DNA from: Streptomyces rapamycinicus NRRL 5491
Lineage (GTDB): Bacteria; Actinomycetota; Actinomycetes; Streptomycetales; Streptomycetaceae
Assembly: GCF_024298965.1 (NCBI RefSeq)
Contig: NZ_CP085193.1
Span: 5,456,001 to 5,520,000 of the forward strand
Reading direction: 5' to 3'
Length of the DNA: 64,000 bases
Below, in pieces: positions 1 to 7,175 of the stretch (position 1 is the stretch's first letter; each line of letters opens with the position of its first letter). The notes beneath the pieces were generated by a model that worked only from the letters and a program-made list of their open reading frames with translations, had not been told where the DNA came from and searched no databases. The position numbers were made by a program, and so were the translations under genes.

Positions 1-582
1 GCCCGTCCGGGTTGCGCCGACGATCAGCCAGTGCGGCACCTGGCGGAAGTCGATCACCCACGCGCCACCGGTCTCCAGCGCGCCGACCACCGCCGACAGC
101 AGCGACCCAGGCACCTCCCCCGTGGGCTGCTCGGGGTGTTCCAGCGGATCAGCCGCCGTCGCGGTGATCAGCACGACGCCGCGTTCGGGAGAGACGACCC
201 GCACCGCGTGCACCCGCCAGGCGTGCGCTAACGCCTCAGCCGCCGCCAGGAACGGAGCCGGAGTCTGCCCCGGATGCAGCCGCACCCGCACCGACAGCCC
301 GTTCGGCAGCGGGCGGGGGATGGAGCAGCGGGGGGCGTGGGAGCGCAAGGGGTCCCCCTTGACTGCCAGGTCACCCAGCAGGCGACGGTTGGGCTTGTGG
401 GAGACAGTGAGGTCATTGAGGTGAGCGACCTTGCGCCAGGTGACCATCACCCGCAGCGCGGTATGCGGGTACCCGGTCACGTACCAGCGCCAGTTGGGCC
501 ACCGCTCCGGCAGACGGGTGGCGAAGGCGAGCGTCCAGGCCAGTGCCACCAGCGCGAGGGGCAGGAGAAGCTGACTCAACAT
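1..582 (-). CDS. FtsK/SpoIIIE-type transfer ATPase, C-terminus beyond window
   Basis: This is the N-terminal 194 residues of a DNA-pumping ATPase of the TraB/TraSA kind, the single protein that moves double-stranded DNA between mycelia in actinomycete integrative elements. Residues 1-20 are a hydrophobic segment (MLSQLLLPLALVALAW), followed by a cytoplasmic domain. The reading frame leaves the window at HWLIVGATRTG, the start of the Walker A loop, so the catalytic core lies to the left. The start was chosen because ATG at 582 has a strong GGGAGGTG ribosome site and overlaps the TGA of the preceding gene by one base, implying translational coupling. The family assignment is firm; whether it belongs to a live element cannot be seen here. 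Confidence 0.85.
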   Translation of the reverse strand, partial: MLSQLLLPLALVALAWTLAFATRLPERWPNWRWYVTGYPHTALRVMVTWRKVAHLNDLTVSHKPNRRLLGDLAVKGDPLRSHAPRCSIPRPLPNGLSVRVRLHPGQTPAPFLAAAEALAHAWRVHAVRVVSPERGVVLITATAADPLEHPEQPTGEVPGSLLSAVVGALETGGAWVIDFRQVPHWLIVGATRTG

Positions 583-941
583 CACGCGCCACCTCCCTTA
601 CCCGCCGCCGTTGCCGACGAGGCGGAGGCCGGTACGGGGGTGATGGCAGCGGCGCGGAAGCTGATGCCGTGACGGTCGCCCATGGCCCAGGCGAACGCCT
701 CCAGGCCCGTCACCCGCACCTCAGAGCCCTCCACGACTCCCTTGGGCTCTCCGGGGACGGCGATTTCGATCACCGAGACGCGCCGCCCGTCCTGCCGCAC
801 CGTCACGGCGACGGTGTAGATCGTGTTGCCGTCCCGGTCCTTCTTGACCTCCTTGCTCTCAAAGTCCGCGATCTTCGGTTCAGGCCCGACCGCGCACCGC
901 AGTACGCCGAGTCGGGTGGTGTCCACAGGGATGGACTGCAT
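582..941 (-). CDS. SCO3933-family regulatory protein of integrative elements
   Basis: A 119-residue protein that opens MQSIPVDTTRLG and carries GPEPKIADFESKEVKKDRDG, the hallmark of small proteins encoded directly upstream of the transfer ATPase in pSAM2-like elements of Streptomyces. The fold looks like a beta-rich small domain; no catalytic motif is seen and the exact role is unknown. A longer in-frame start exists at 992, but ATG 941 has a good AAGGAGG site nine bases upstream and begins at the conserved motif. Its stop overlaps the start of the transfer gene. It is transcribed divergently from the KorSA-like repressor, so it is probably under that repressor's control. Confidence 0.75.
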   Translation of the reverse strand: MQSIPVDTTRLGVLRCAVGPEPKIADFESKEVKKDRDGNTIYTVAVTVRQDGRRVSVIEIAVPGEPKGVVEGSEVRVTGLEAFAWAMGDRHGISFRAAAITPVPASASSATAAGKGGGA

Positions 942-990
942 GGGTTGTGGGCCTCCTTGACCAGTCAGACGCCACACGTCACGTGACGTC

Positions 991-1057
991 ACTCGTGCTT
1001 ACGAGTTTCGACTATGCCTGCCTTGACGGCGGGAGGCAAGTACTTATGCTTACGAGT
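991..1057. promoter_or_regulatory. Pair of operator-like palindromes in the divergent transfer promoter region
   Basis: A perfect palindrome ACTCGT-GCTT-ACGAGT lies at 991-1006, and a second copy with two changes in its left half (ACTTAT-GCTT-ACGAGT) at 1042-1057, 51 bp apart. Both sit between the divergent transfer operon and the GntR gene. In pSAM2 the KorSA GntR protein represses the transfer gene and itself from this kind of position. Binding here is inferred from placement and symmetry only. Confidence 0.6.
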
Positions 1058-1109
1058 GACATCAGCTCACGTCAGAACCGCAGACGACAGGTGACGAGGA
1101 GAGCCCGGC

Positions 1110-1880
1110 ATGGGAGAGATCCAACGCCCCGGAGCGCTGTACCAGCAGGTAGCAGCCGAGATCCGCAGCGGCATCGCCGCAGGCGAGTACAAGCCCGGGA
1201 GCCCGCTCCCCTCAGAGGCCCAGCTCATCGAGCGCTACAAGGTCAGCCGCCCCACCGTCCGCAAGGCCATCGCCGCACTCCGAGCCGAAGGACTCATCGA
1301 AGTCATCCACGGCAAAGGCAGCTACGTCCGCGCCCTGCCCGCCCCGGCGGTCACCATCGAGCGCACCATCACTCGCAGCGGCAAGACTTTCCGCACCGGC
1401 CACCACGCATGGGAGCGGGCCGAGACTCCGGCCATCTACCGCACTGCGACGACCGCGATCACGGGCCCACTGCTCGAACTCGCCGAGGGGGAAGCCCTCT
1501 TCGGCGTTGACCGACTGCTGACCGACCCCGACACCGGAACCCGCGCACTACACAGCGTGCTGATCCCGCTCGCCACCGCCGACCAAGCCGAGCAGTTGGC
1601 AGAGGCTCCGGACACCGAACCGGAACAGATCTACGCCATTCTCACCGCCGCCGGACTCAAACTCACCTGGCACGAAACCGTGAGCGCCCGCATGCCCCTG
1701 CCCGACGAGCGCAGCACCCTGGACATCCCCGACGCGACCCCGATCCTCCACACCGCCCGCGTCACCCACGGCACCGACGACCGCCCGCTGATCCTCGAAG
1801 AACTCCGCGCCAGCGCCGACCGCGCCCAACTCGGCTACCGCGTCACCGCCGACAGCCCCCGCCAACTCCGCGCCGTCTGA
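1110..1880 (+). CDS. GntR/HutC-type transcriptional repressor, KorSA-like
   Basis: A 256-residue regulator with an N-terminal winged helix-turn-helix (about residues 8-75; PGSPLPSEAQL and SRPTVRKAIAAL are classic GntR signature pieces) and a C-terminal UTRA ligand-binding domain (about 90-245). The length and two-domain plan fit the HutC subfamily, which includes KorSA/TraR repressors of actinomycete integrative elements. It is divergent from the SCO3933-type gene and transfer ATPase, with two operator-like palindromes between. It probably represses transfer and its own synthesis. The ATG is preceded by GGAG. The effector, if any, is unknown. Confidence 0.85.
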   Translation: MGEIQRPGALYQQVAAEIRSGIAAGEYKPGSPLPSEAQLIERYKVSRPTVRKAIAALRAEGLIEVIHGKGSYVRALPAPAVTIERTITRSGKTFRTGHHAWERAETPAIYRTATTAITGPLLELAEGEALFGVDRLLTDPDTGTRALHSVLIPLATADQAEQLAEAPDTEPEQIYAILTAAGLKLTWHETVSARMPLPDERSTLDIPDATPILHTARVTHGTDDRPLILEELRASADRAQLGYRVTADSPRQLRAV

Positions 1881-2095
1881 GCCCCCGAGCGGCGAGGTGT
1901 CGAAACCTGTCTTCACTTACTCAAGGGCGCGCCTTGCGGCGCGCCGGGCGGTCTGGCCGCCCCGCCGGGCTGCGGCGTGGCCGCCGGTCCCGTCGGACGC
2001 CCACCGCCCGCACGGGTCAGCGCACCCGTGATCGTTCGCCGAGGAGCCGACCGCCGTTCGGGGCGAGGGCGTTGTGGCTGGGGCCGACGGCCTAC

Positions 2096-2248
2096 GCGGC
2101 TTTTAGGCAGCCACCACGGGGCGAGCCTCTAAGAACAGGGGGCCGATCGGTCGCAAACGCGGGCAGGATCACAGACCCGCCCGATTCGCCGGGCCAGCGT
2201 AAGGCCCCCTGTTCTCTCGCCCCGTGGCAGCTCCCGCCCAAAAGCCGC
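2096..2248. repeat. Long interrupted inverted repeat in gene-free stretch 1881-2313
   Basis: Left arm 2096-2144 and right arm 2203-2248 are inverted copies sharing GCGGCTTTT(A/G)GGC, CCACGGGGCGAG and AGAACAGGGGGCC, with short unequal spacers between these blocks. The 58-nt loop contains a smaller CGGGC/GCCCG hairpin. No ORF in the 433-bp stretch looks coding. Candidate roles are a cis-acting transfer locus (clt), a replication origin or a strong terminator for the repressor gene; the sequence alone does not decide. Confidence 0.65.
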
Positions 2249-2313
2249 TACGGCCAGCGGCGTGCCCACAGCGCGCCGATCCAGCACCGCACGCCCGCCA
2301 CCGGCCACCCCGA

Positions 2314-2604
2314 TCAGCCCGCCCTGCCCAGCCGGGCCGCCGTCACCCGCGCCAGCATCGCCACCTCACGCGCCGACGCCGCCGACAGCTCAAGCCGCAC
2401 CACCCCGGAGCCGTCCGTGCCCGAAGCGGCACGCAGCCGCAGCCCTGCCGCCTCCACGCCGACGAGGCTCAGCGCGTCGCCCAGCTCGGCCGCAGCCTCC
2501 CTCGCATCCCGCCAGCCGCTCAGGTAGTCCACCCCGCGCACCCATATCCCCGCCTCCAGGTCTGCCGCCTCACCGTCGAACCCGTCGTCCCCAGGGCCGC
2601 ACAT
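2314..2604 (-). CDS. Small acidic hypothetical protein
   Basis: A 96-residue acidic, alanine-rich protein opening MCGPGDDGFDGEAAD, with a likely C-terminal helical region (SAASAREVAMLARVTAARLGRAG). I do not recognise a family. Similar short ORFs are common between transfer and regulator genes of Streptomyces mobile elements, which fits its place between the KorSA-like gene and the XRE regulator. A GAAGGGA site lies about 10 bases upstream of the ATG. Coding status is judged from start signal, strand agreement with the next two small genes, and clean amino acid composition. Confidence 0.5.
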   Translation of the reverse strand: MCGPGDDGFDGEAADLEAGIWVRGVDYLSGWRDAREAAAELGDALSLVGVEAAGLRLRAASGTDGSGVVRLELSAASAREVAMLARVTAARLGRAG

Positions 2605-2720
2605 TGGTCAAGTTCCCTTCTCTGCAAGCCACCTGACAAAGCCTCACCCGGGCACGTCGAGCGGAAGCACGACGACAGCCCCGGTACCATCGGGCACCGG
2701 GGTTCGTGATCGATCCCCAG

Positions 2721-2762
2721 CCGGACCACCCCAGGAGCTGACCAGGCGCAGGGGTGGTCCGG
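2721..2762. terminator. Inverted-repeat terminator downstream of the 2807-3082 gene
   Basis: CCGGACCACCCC at 2721-2732 pairs perfectly with GGGGTGGTCCGG at 2751-2762 around an 18-nt loop, just beyond the stop of the small minus-strand gene. A weaker CCCCGGT/ACCGGGG hairpin lies at about 2680-2702. Confidence 0.55.
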
Positions 2763-2806
2763 TGTTGCTTCTTCAGTTGTTGCGCGTGATTCCGTCCGAA
2801 CCGACC

Positions 2807-3082
2807 TCAGTACTTCTGTCGGCCGCCCGGGTAACGAACCGGCTTACGGCACTCCGGCGCATCCTCAGGCGCAGGCTCACCGCCGAGCGCGTAACACAAG
2901 GCGGCATGCAACTGCTCTGCCTCCGCCACCGTCAGCACCAGCGGCGCAAGCGCGAGGTGCCTTCCGCAGCGGGCCACCGCCAGAGGCAGCACAAGGTGGC
3001 CGTCCTTTTCACGGCGCAGACCCCGCCCCGGCACTGGACCGACGTGCCACTCCTTCGAGGCCCCGGGCAGAGCCCTACTCAT
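2807..3082 (-). CDS. Small hypothetical protein, coupled to upstream ORF
   Basis: A 91-residue protein with a basic C-terminus (CRKPVRYPGGRQKY) and a central segment LVLPLAVARCGRHLALAPLVLTVAEAEQL. I do not recognise a family. ATG 3082 overlaps the last eight bases of the upstream minus-strand ORF (ATGAGTAG), the usual sign of translational coupling, so I prefer it to the longer GTG start near 3136. The two genes probably form a two-gene operon divergent from the XRE regulator. Such pairs of small proteins commonly accompany XRE/TPR regulators in Streptomyces, but the function here is unknown. Confidence 0.5.
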   Translation of the reverse strand: MSRALPGASKEWHVGPVPGRGLRREKDGHLVLPLAVARCGRHLALAPLVLTVAEAEQLHAALCYALGGEPAPEDAPECRKPVRYPGGRQKY

Positions 3083-3422
3083 TCGGCCTCCCGCTCTCAT
3101 GCGCAGAAGGGCCATCGGGGCGATCGTGCGGCTCACCGTCAGATAAGGCAGGCAGCCGCCCGCCCCGGCTTTCGGCGACCCTCAGTGTGTCCCGCAGCCC
3201 TTCACACAGGCGCTTGACCAAGAACCGCATCTCAACCTCGCCCGCTTGGGGGTCAGCAAGCAACATGCCCGCGCGGCCCAGGAGTTCAGATGCGGTGTGG
3301 AGTTGTACTGCCTCCATCTCGTCAGCCAGTTGCGACAGAGGACTGTCGCTGTCATCCGTCACCAGGTAACAGGGCCGCCCTGCCGTGTTCGGCCACGGCA
3401 GTAAACGAGGCCGCTTATTCAT
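3075..3422 (-). CDS. Hypothetical protein upstream of XRE regulator
   Basis: About 115 residues: MNKRPRLLPWPNTAGRPCYLVTDD, then a helical region (about 30-90; LSQLADEMEAVQLHTASELLGRAGMLL) and a polar tail. No family recognised. ATG 3422 starts at the compact basic motif; an in-frame GTG at 3458 is the alternative, and neither has a convincing ribosome site. It is transcribed divergently from the XRE/TPR regulator 235 bp away. It may be that regulator's target, as in many Streptomyces small-protein/XRE pairs, but that is inference from arrangement. Confidence 0.5.
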   Translation of the reverse strand: MNKRPRLLPWPNTAGRPCYLVTDDSDSPLSQLADEMEAVQLHTASELLGRAGMLLADPQAGEVEMRFLVKRLCEGLRDTLRVAESRGGRLPALSDGEPHDRPDGPSAHESGRPNE

Positions 3423-3656
3423 CGCGTGGTCACGTTGCCGGGTTTCCCTCGCGTTCACGACACGGACCGCCGTCTCTGATCACATCTGCCGAGACCCTCC
3501 CGGCAGGGTGACCCGAGGTTGCACCCCAGGTCCCGGCCGTCGCTCCCCCCTCTTGGGGACCCCCCTCGTGGGTACACTCGCGAGACGAGAGGGCACACAG
3601 ATCAGAACGAAGATCGGACCAGAAGAGACGTAGGTCAATCACGATGGGGAAGTGAG

Positions 3657-5009
3657 ATGACCGAAGCTGCACCGACACCGGCAGCTCTGCCGCCTCATGT
3701 ACTAGAGCGCGCAGACGTGCGGTCGGCGATCGCCAACCATGACTTCGGCGAAGTCTTCAGACTGGCCAAGATCCACGGAAACATCAGCTACGCCAAGATC
3801 GCCGAGGCCGTCGGCTACAAGCGCGAGCACATCGGCAAGATGGCCCGGCCCGAGACCGACGGCAAGGGCGCTCGCCCACGGATCACTCAGTTCCACAAGA
3901 TCCTTGAAGTGGTGGACGGTCTACGCATCCCCGGTCACCTCGCGGGAGTCGCCCCGCGCCCCTGGGAGCTGGAGCGACCCGCCAGGACCACTCACCTGGA
4001 AGATCCAAGCACCCTGATCTCACAGGGGGGCGCTGGCATCTGGGATATCGCGGAGATGCTGCGGCGCACGGAGATGTCCAGTATCAACAGCGCGGCCCTG
4101 GAATCGATCGAGGAAGGCATTGACCAACTGGCCCGTGCCTACCCCTACGCCGATGCCGACTACCTGCACGACCGCACCCGGAACGGCTTGCAATACGTCA
4201 CCAAGCAGCTCGAAGGCCGGATGACCCTCCGCCAGCACCGGGAACTCCTCGTGGACACCGGATGGCTGTTCCTGCTGAACGCGTGCGTCCAGTACGACCG
4301 GGGCCAGCGCGAGGCCGCCAATCTCAGCAAGGCCGCCGCACTCCGGATAGGCGAGGAGGCAGGGCACAGCGAGATCAAGGCTTGGGCGTGGGAGATCGAA
4401 GCGTGGTTCGCCCTGACACAGAGCCGTTGGCAAGACATGCTCGATGCTGTCGAGGCCGGACACACGGCGGACCAGACACATTCTGTCGGCGTCCAGCTCT
4501 ACGCCCACAAGGCACGCGCCGCCGCGCGCATGGGAGACGCCCGACTCGTACGCCAGTCCCTCGACGCCGGGCGTGCCAGGCTGGACCGACTTCCCAGGCC
4601 GGACCACCCCGAACACCACTTCATCATCGACCCGGACAAGTGGGACTTCTACGAGATGGACGCCTACCGTCTCCTCGGAGACGACGAGCGCGCCGCCACC
4701 CACGCCCGCTCAGTGATCCGCATCAGCACTGGCCCTGACGGCACCGAGATCTCTCCCATGCGCGCCGCAGAAGCCCGACTCACGCTCGGAGTCGCCGCCG
4801 CCCGCACGGGCGAGATCGAAGAAGCGATCGGCATGGGCACCACGGCCCTGGAAGCCGACCGCAAGTCCCTCCCGTCGCTGCTTTTAGTCGCCGACGAGTT
4901 GGACAAGGAACTGCGCGCCAGGTACCCGCGCGAGGCCGCTGCACGCGACTTCCATGAGCAGATCATGACCATCAAGCGCGGCACCGCCAGACCCGAACTT
5001 CCGTTCTGA
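3657..5009 (+). CDS. XRE-family regulator with TPR-like helical repeats
   Basis: A 450-residue protein with an N-terminal helix-turn-helix (about residues 20-90; ISYAKIAEAVGYKREHIGKM) and a long alpha-helical C-terminal region of TPR-like pairs (for example LLVDTGWLFLLNACVQYDRGQ and AEARLTLGVAAARTGEIEEAI). This architecture is typical of Streptomyces regulators that bind peptides or partner proteins through the TPR part. ATG 3657 has a GGGGAAG site and begins just before the DNA-binding domain; the much longer in-frame extension back to 3519 is judged non-coding. A strong hairpin follows. The targets are unknown, but the divergent small ORFs are the obvious candidates. Confidence 0.8.
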   Translation: MTEAAPTPAALPPHVLERADVRSAIANHDFGEVFRLAKIHGNISYAKIAEAVGYKREHIGKMARPETDGKGARPRITQFHKILEVVDGLRIPGHLAGVAPRPWELERPARTTHLEDPSTLISQGGAGIWDIAEMLRRTEMSSINSAALESIEEGIDQLARAYPYADADYLHDRTRNGLQYVTKQLEGRMTLRQHRELLVDTGWLFLLNACVQYDRGQREAANLSKAAALRIGEEAGHSEIKAWAWEIEAWFALTQSRWQDMLDAVEAGHTADQTHSVGVQLYAHKARAAARMGDARLVRQSLDAGRARLDRLPRPDHPEHHFIIDPDKWDFYEMDAYRLLGDDERAATHARSVIRISTGPDGTEISPMRAAEARLTLGVAAARTGEIEEAIGMGTTALEADRKSLPSLLLVADELDKELRARYPREAAARDFHEQIMTIKRGTARPELPF

Positions 5010-5017
5010 ACCCAGCG

Positions 5018-5066
5018 CACATGATCAGGGCCCCGCATCCTCATGGAGCGGGGCCCTGATCATGTG
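5018..5066. terminator. Strong bidirectional terminator
   Basis: A perfect 19-bp stem (5018-5036 with 5048-5066) around an 11-nt loop sits between the convergent XRE gene and symporter gene and can serve both. It also marks the boundary between accessory and core DNA here. Confidence 0.85.
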
Positions 5067-5074
5067 TGGGCAGG

Positions 5075-6403
5075 CTAGGCAGCAGCCGCGACCGGCTGCG
5101 GCTCGACGTCCGCGTCCTTCACGTCCACGCCCTTCACGTTGTTGTACGCGTCACGATCGAGGATTCCCTCACGCGCGGCCACCACCAACGTGCATACTGA
5201 TTGTCCAGCAACGTTGGTGGCGGTCCGCATCATGTCCAGGACCGGGTCGATGGCCATCAGCAGGCCGACGCCCTCCAGGGGGAGGCCCAGGGTGGAAAGG
5301 GTCAGGGTCAGCATGACCGTGGCGCCCGTAAGGCCGGCGGTGGCGGCGGAGCCGATCACCGAGACGAAGGCGATCAGGAGGTAGTCGCCGACGCCGAGGT
5401 TCACGTCGAAGATCTGGGCGATGAAGATGGCGGCGATCGCCGGGTAGATCGAGGCGCAGCCGTCCATCTTCGTCGTCGAGCCGAAGGGCACCGCGAAGGA
5501 GGCGTACTCCTTGGGAACGCCCAGCCGCTCGGTGACCTTCTGGGTCAGCGGCATGGTACCGACCGAGGAGCGGGAGACGAAGGCGAGCTGGATGGCGGGC
5601 CAGGCGCCCTTGAAGAAGTTCAGGGGGTTGACCTTGGCGACCGTCGCGAGCAGCAGCGGGTAGACGCCGAACATCACCAGCGCGCAGCCGATGTAGATGT
5701 CGGCGGTGAAGGTCGCGTACTTGCCGATCAGGTTCCAGCCGTAGTCGGCGATGGCGGTGCCGATGAGGCCCAGGGTGCCCAGCGGGGCGAGGCGGATGAC
5801 CCACCACAGGGCCTTCTGGAGCAGTTCGAGCACCGACTGGCTCAGGGTGAGGATCGGCTGGGCCTTCTCGCCGAGCTGGAGGGCGGCGACGCCCGCGACG
5901 GCGGCGATGAAGACGATCTGCAACACGTTCAGCTCGGTGAACGGGGTGATGACGTCCGTCGGCACGATGCCGGTGAGGAAGTCCAGCCAGGAGCCCGCGT
6001 GGTCGGGCTTGGCGCCGTCCTTGGGGGTCAGGTCGGTGCCCGCGCCCGGGTTGGTCACCAGGCCGATCGCCAGGCCGATGGCGACGGCGATGAGCGAGGT
6101 GGCCATGAACCACAGCAGGGTGCGGGTCGCCAGCCGGGCGGCGTTGTTGACGTTCCGCAGATTGGTGATCGAGATCAGGATCGCGAAGAACACCAGCGGG
6201 GCGACGGCCAGCTTCAGCAGCTGGACGAAGATGGTGCCGATCTTGTCGAGCGTGGTCACCAGCCAGCCGACATCACCGCTGCGGGCGATCCAGCCGAGCA
6301 CCACACCGAGGACGAGGCCCAGCAGTATCTGCGCCCAGAAGGGCACCTTGGGCAGGCGGAAGGACGACGACCCCTGGGGGGACGCCTTGAGGGCGGACGA
6401 CAA
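5075..6403 (-). CDS. DAACS-family Na+/H+-coupled amino acid or cystine symporter
   Basis: A 442-residue inner-membrane carrier of the dicarboxylate/amino acid:cation symporter family. It has the serine-rich re-entrant loop SRSSVGTMP, the unwound TM7 motif TTKMDGCAS (usually NMDGT) and the TM8 motif DPVLDMMRTATNVAGQ. In this last motif the two aspartates, Arg and Asn of the substrate site are kept, but the aspartate that usually ends NVxGD is Gln. The TTG start at 6403 has GGAG eight bases upstream; longer in-frame starts run through non-homologous sequence. The gene lies behind a Cys-rich leader peptide and hairpin, so I suspect a TcyP-like cystine carrier rather than DctA. The substrate is inferred, not shown. 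Confidence 0.85.
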   Translation of the reverse strand: MSSALKASPQGSSSFRLPKVPFWAQILLGLVLGVVLGWIARSGDVGWLVTTLDKIGTIFVQLLKLAVAPLVFFAILISITNLRNVNNAARLATRTLLWFMATSLIAVAIGLAIGLVTNPGAGTDLTPKDGAKPDHAGSWLDFLTGIVPTDVITPFTELNVLQIVFIAAVAGVAALQLGEKAQPILTLSQSVLELLQKALWWVIRLAPLGTLGLIGTAIADYGWNLIGKYATFTADIYIGCALVMFGVYPLLLATVAKVNPLNFFKGAWPAIQLAFVSRSSVGTMPLTQKVTERLGVPKEYASFAVPFGSTTKMDGCASIYPAIAAIFIAQIFDVNLGVGDYLLIAFVSVIGSAATAGLTGATVMLTLTLSTLGLPLEGVGLLMAIDPVLDMMRTATNVAGQSVCTLVVAAREGILDRDAYNNVKGVDVKDADVEPQPVAAAA

Positions 6404-6463
6404 CGGACACACTCCGGTGGAGGTAAGAGGGGGAGAAAGCCAGGAGTCCGTACGGGATCTCCG

Positions 6464-6491
6464 GCCGCTGTGCGCGAGATGGATCAGCGGC
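6464..6491 (-). promoter_or_regulatory. Attenuator-like hairpin between leader peptide and symporter
   Basis: GCCGCTG at 6464-6470 and CAGCGGC at 6485-6491 form a 7-bp stem that overlaps the stop codon of the leader peptide (6484-6486) on the transcribed strand. A ribosome stalled on the Cys codons just upstream would leave this RNA free to pair differently. That is the layout of ribosome-mediated attenuation; alternative pairings were not computed. Confidence 0.4.
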
Positions 6492-6588
6492 GACGACAGG
6501 CCGCGGACAGGCAGCGGCAAAGATCGATGTGCAGGCGCGCCACGAGCGGAACGCTCGCTGCGATGTGGGGCGCGGCTGCTGTCTTCAT
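6484..6588 (-). CDS. Cys-rich leader peptide upstream of symporter
   Basis: A 34-residue peptide, MKTAAAPHIAASVPLVAR followed by LHIDLCRCLSAACRRR. The R-x-HIDL-x-R-x-x-SA-x-C pattern matches the actinobacterial putative leader peptides found ahead of sulfur-assimilation genes, with three cysteines clustered near the end. It starts at ATG 6588 without a visible ribosome site, so translation may be leaderless, and it ends 80 bp before the symporter start. Its probable role is to sense cysteinyl-tRNA supply by ribosome stalling. The motif match is seen; the sensing role is inferred. Confidence 0.65.
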   Translation of the reverse strand: MKTAAAPHIAASVPLVARLHIDLCRCLSAACRRR

Positions 6589-6610
6589 GACAAGTACGTT
6601 AACACCGCCG

Positions 6611-6627
6611 CTTTGGGGAACCCAAAG
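6611..6627. promoter_or_regulatory. Operator-like palindrome upstream of the leader peptide
   Basis: CTTTGGG-GAA-CCCAAAG is a perfect 7-3-7 palindrome about 25 bp upstream of the leader ATG, where the minus-strand promoter should lie. It is a candidate repressor or activator site for the leader-symporter transcript; the regulator is unknown. Confidence 0.5.
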
Positions 6628-6692
6628 GAAATCTTTGACTTCCGGGGGTGCCTGAGGGCATCTGGGGGCGCCTGAGGGGCGAAAAGACATCA

Positions 6693-6730
6693 ACGCCCCT
6701 TGCACCAGCGGAAACTGGCCCAAGGGGCGT
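6693..6730. terminator. Terminator after the DUF4229 gene
   Basis: ACGCCCCTTG (6693-6702) pairs perfectly with CAAGGGGCGT (6721-6730), downstream of the minus-strand gene ending at 6779 and upstream of the leader-peptide promoter. Confidence 0.6.
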
Positions 6731-6778
6731 CGGTGAAGTGTGTGGGGTGGTGTGAGGAGGGTTACAGGCCGGCGCCGG

Positions 6779-7066
6779 TCAGACGCCGTCCTCCTGGCTC
6801 TGGTTCGCCGCCAGCCGCTCCTTGGCGCGGTCCACCCTCTCGGCGACCTCGACTGCCATGGCGTCCCGCTGCTTGCGCAGCATCACCCAGCTGAGCGGCG
6901 CGGAGACGACCAGCGCGAGCAGCATCACCCAGAAGAGATTGGCGCTGCCGAGGCCGGAGGGCAGCACCCGGAAGTAGACCAGGCCCCAGATGGCCAGGAA
7001 CGAGCCGACGAAGATTCCCAGGCGCATGAGGGTGTAGCGGAACGCGGCGCTCGGCGTGAAGGACAC
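6779..7066 (-). CDS. DUF4229 small membrane protein
   Basis: A 95-residue protein with two transmembrane helices (about 12-32 and 41-60) and a basic cytoplasmic tail with heptad-like character (RKQRDAMAVEVAERVDRAKERLAANQ). This matches DUF4229, a conserved actinobacterial membrane protein usually found beside menaquinone genes. The GTG start at 7066 is preceded by GAGGACGA. It is monocistronic as far as can be seen, with a terminator after it. The function is unknown; the link to respiration rests only on the recurrent neighbourhood of mqn genes. Confidence 0.75.
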   Translation of the reverse strand: MSFTPSAAFRYTLMRLGIFVGSFLAIWGLVYFRVLPSGLGSANLFWVMLLALVVSAPLSWVMLRKQRDAMAVEVAERVDRAKERLAANQSQEDGV

Positions 7067-7175
7067 GACTCGTCCTCTCTCTCCTGGGAGTTCTGTGGGG
7101 AGTTCGCTTACGAGGTCTTCCGGGGGCTACCGCCGGAAGAATCCGTCCTCCCAGTGAACCACGGCCGGTTTCTGA

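Noticed and set aside
1..5009. Complete integrative element with integrase and attachment sites
   Set aside because: Only transfer and regulator genes are visible; no integrase, excisionase, Rep or tRNA-end repeat lies in the window, so borders cannot be drawn.
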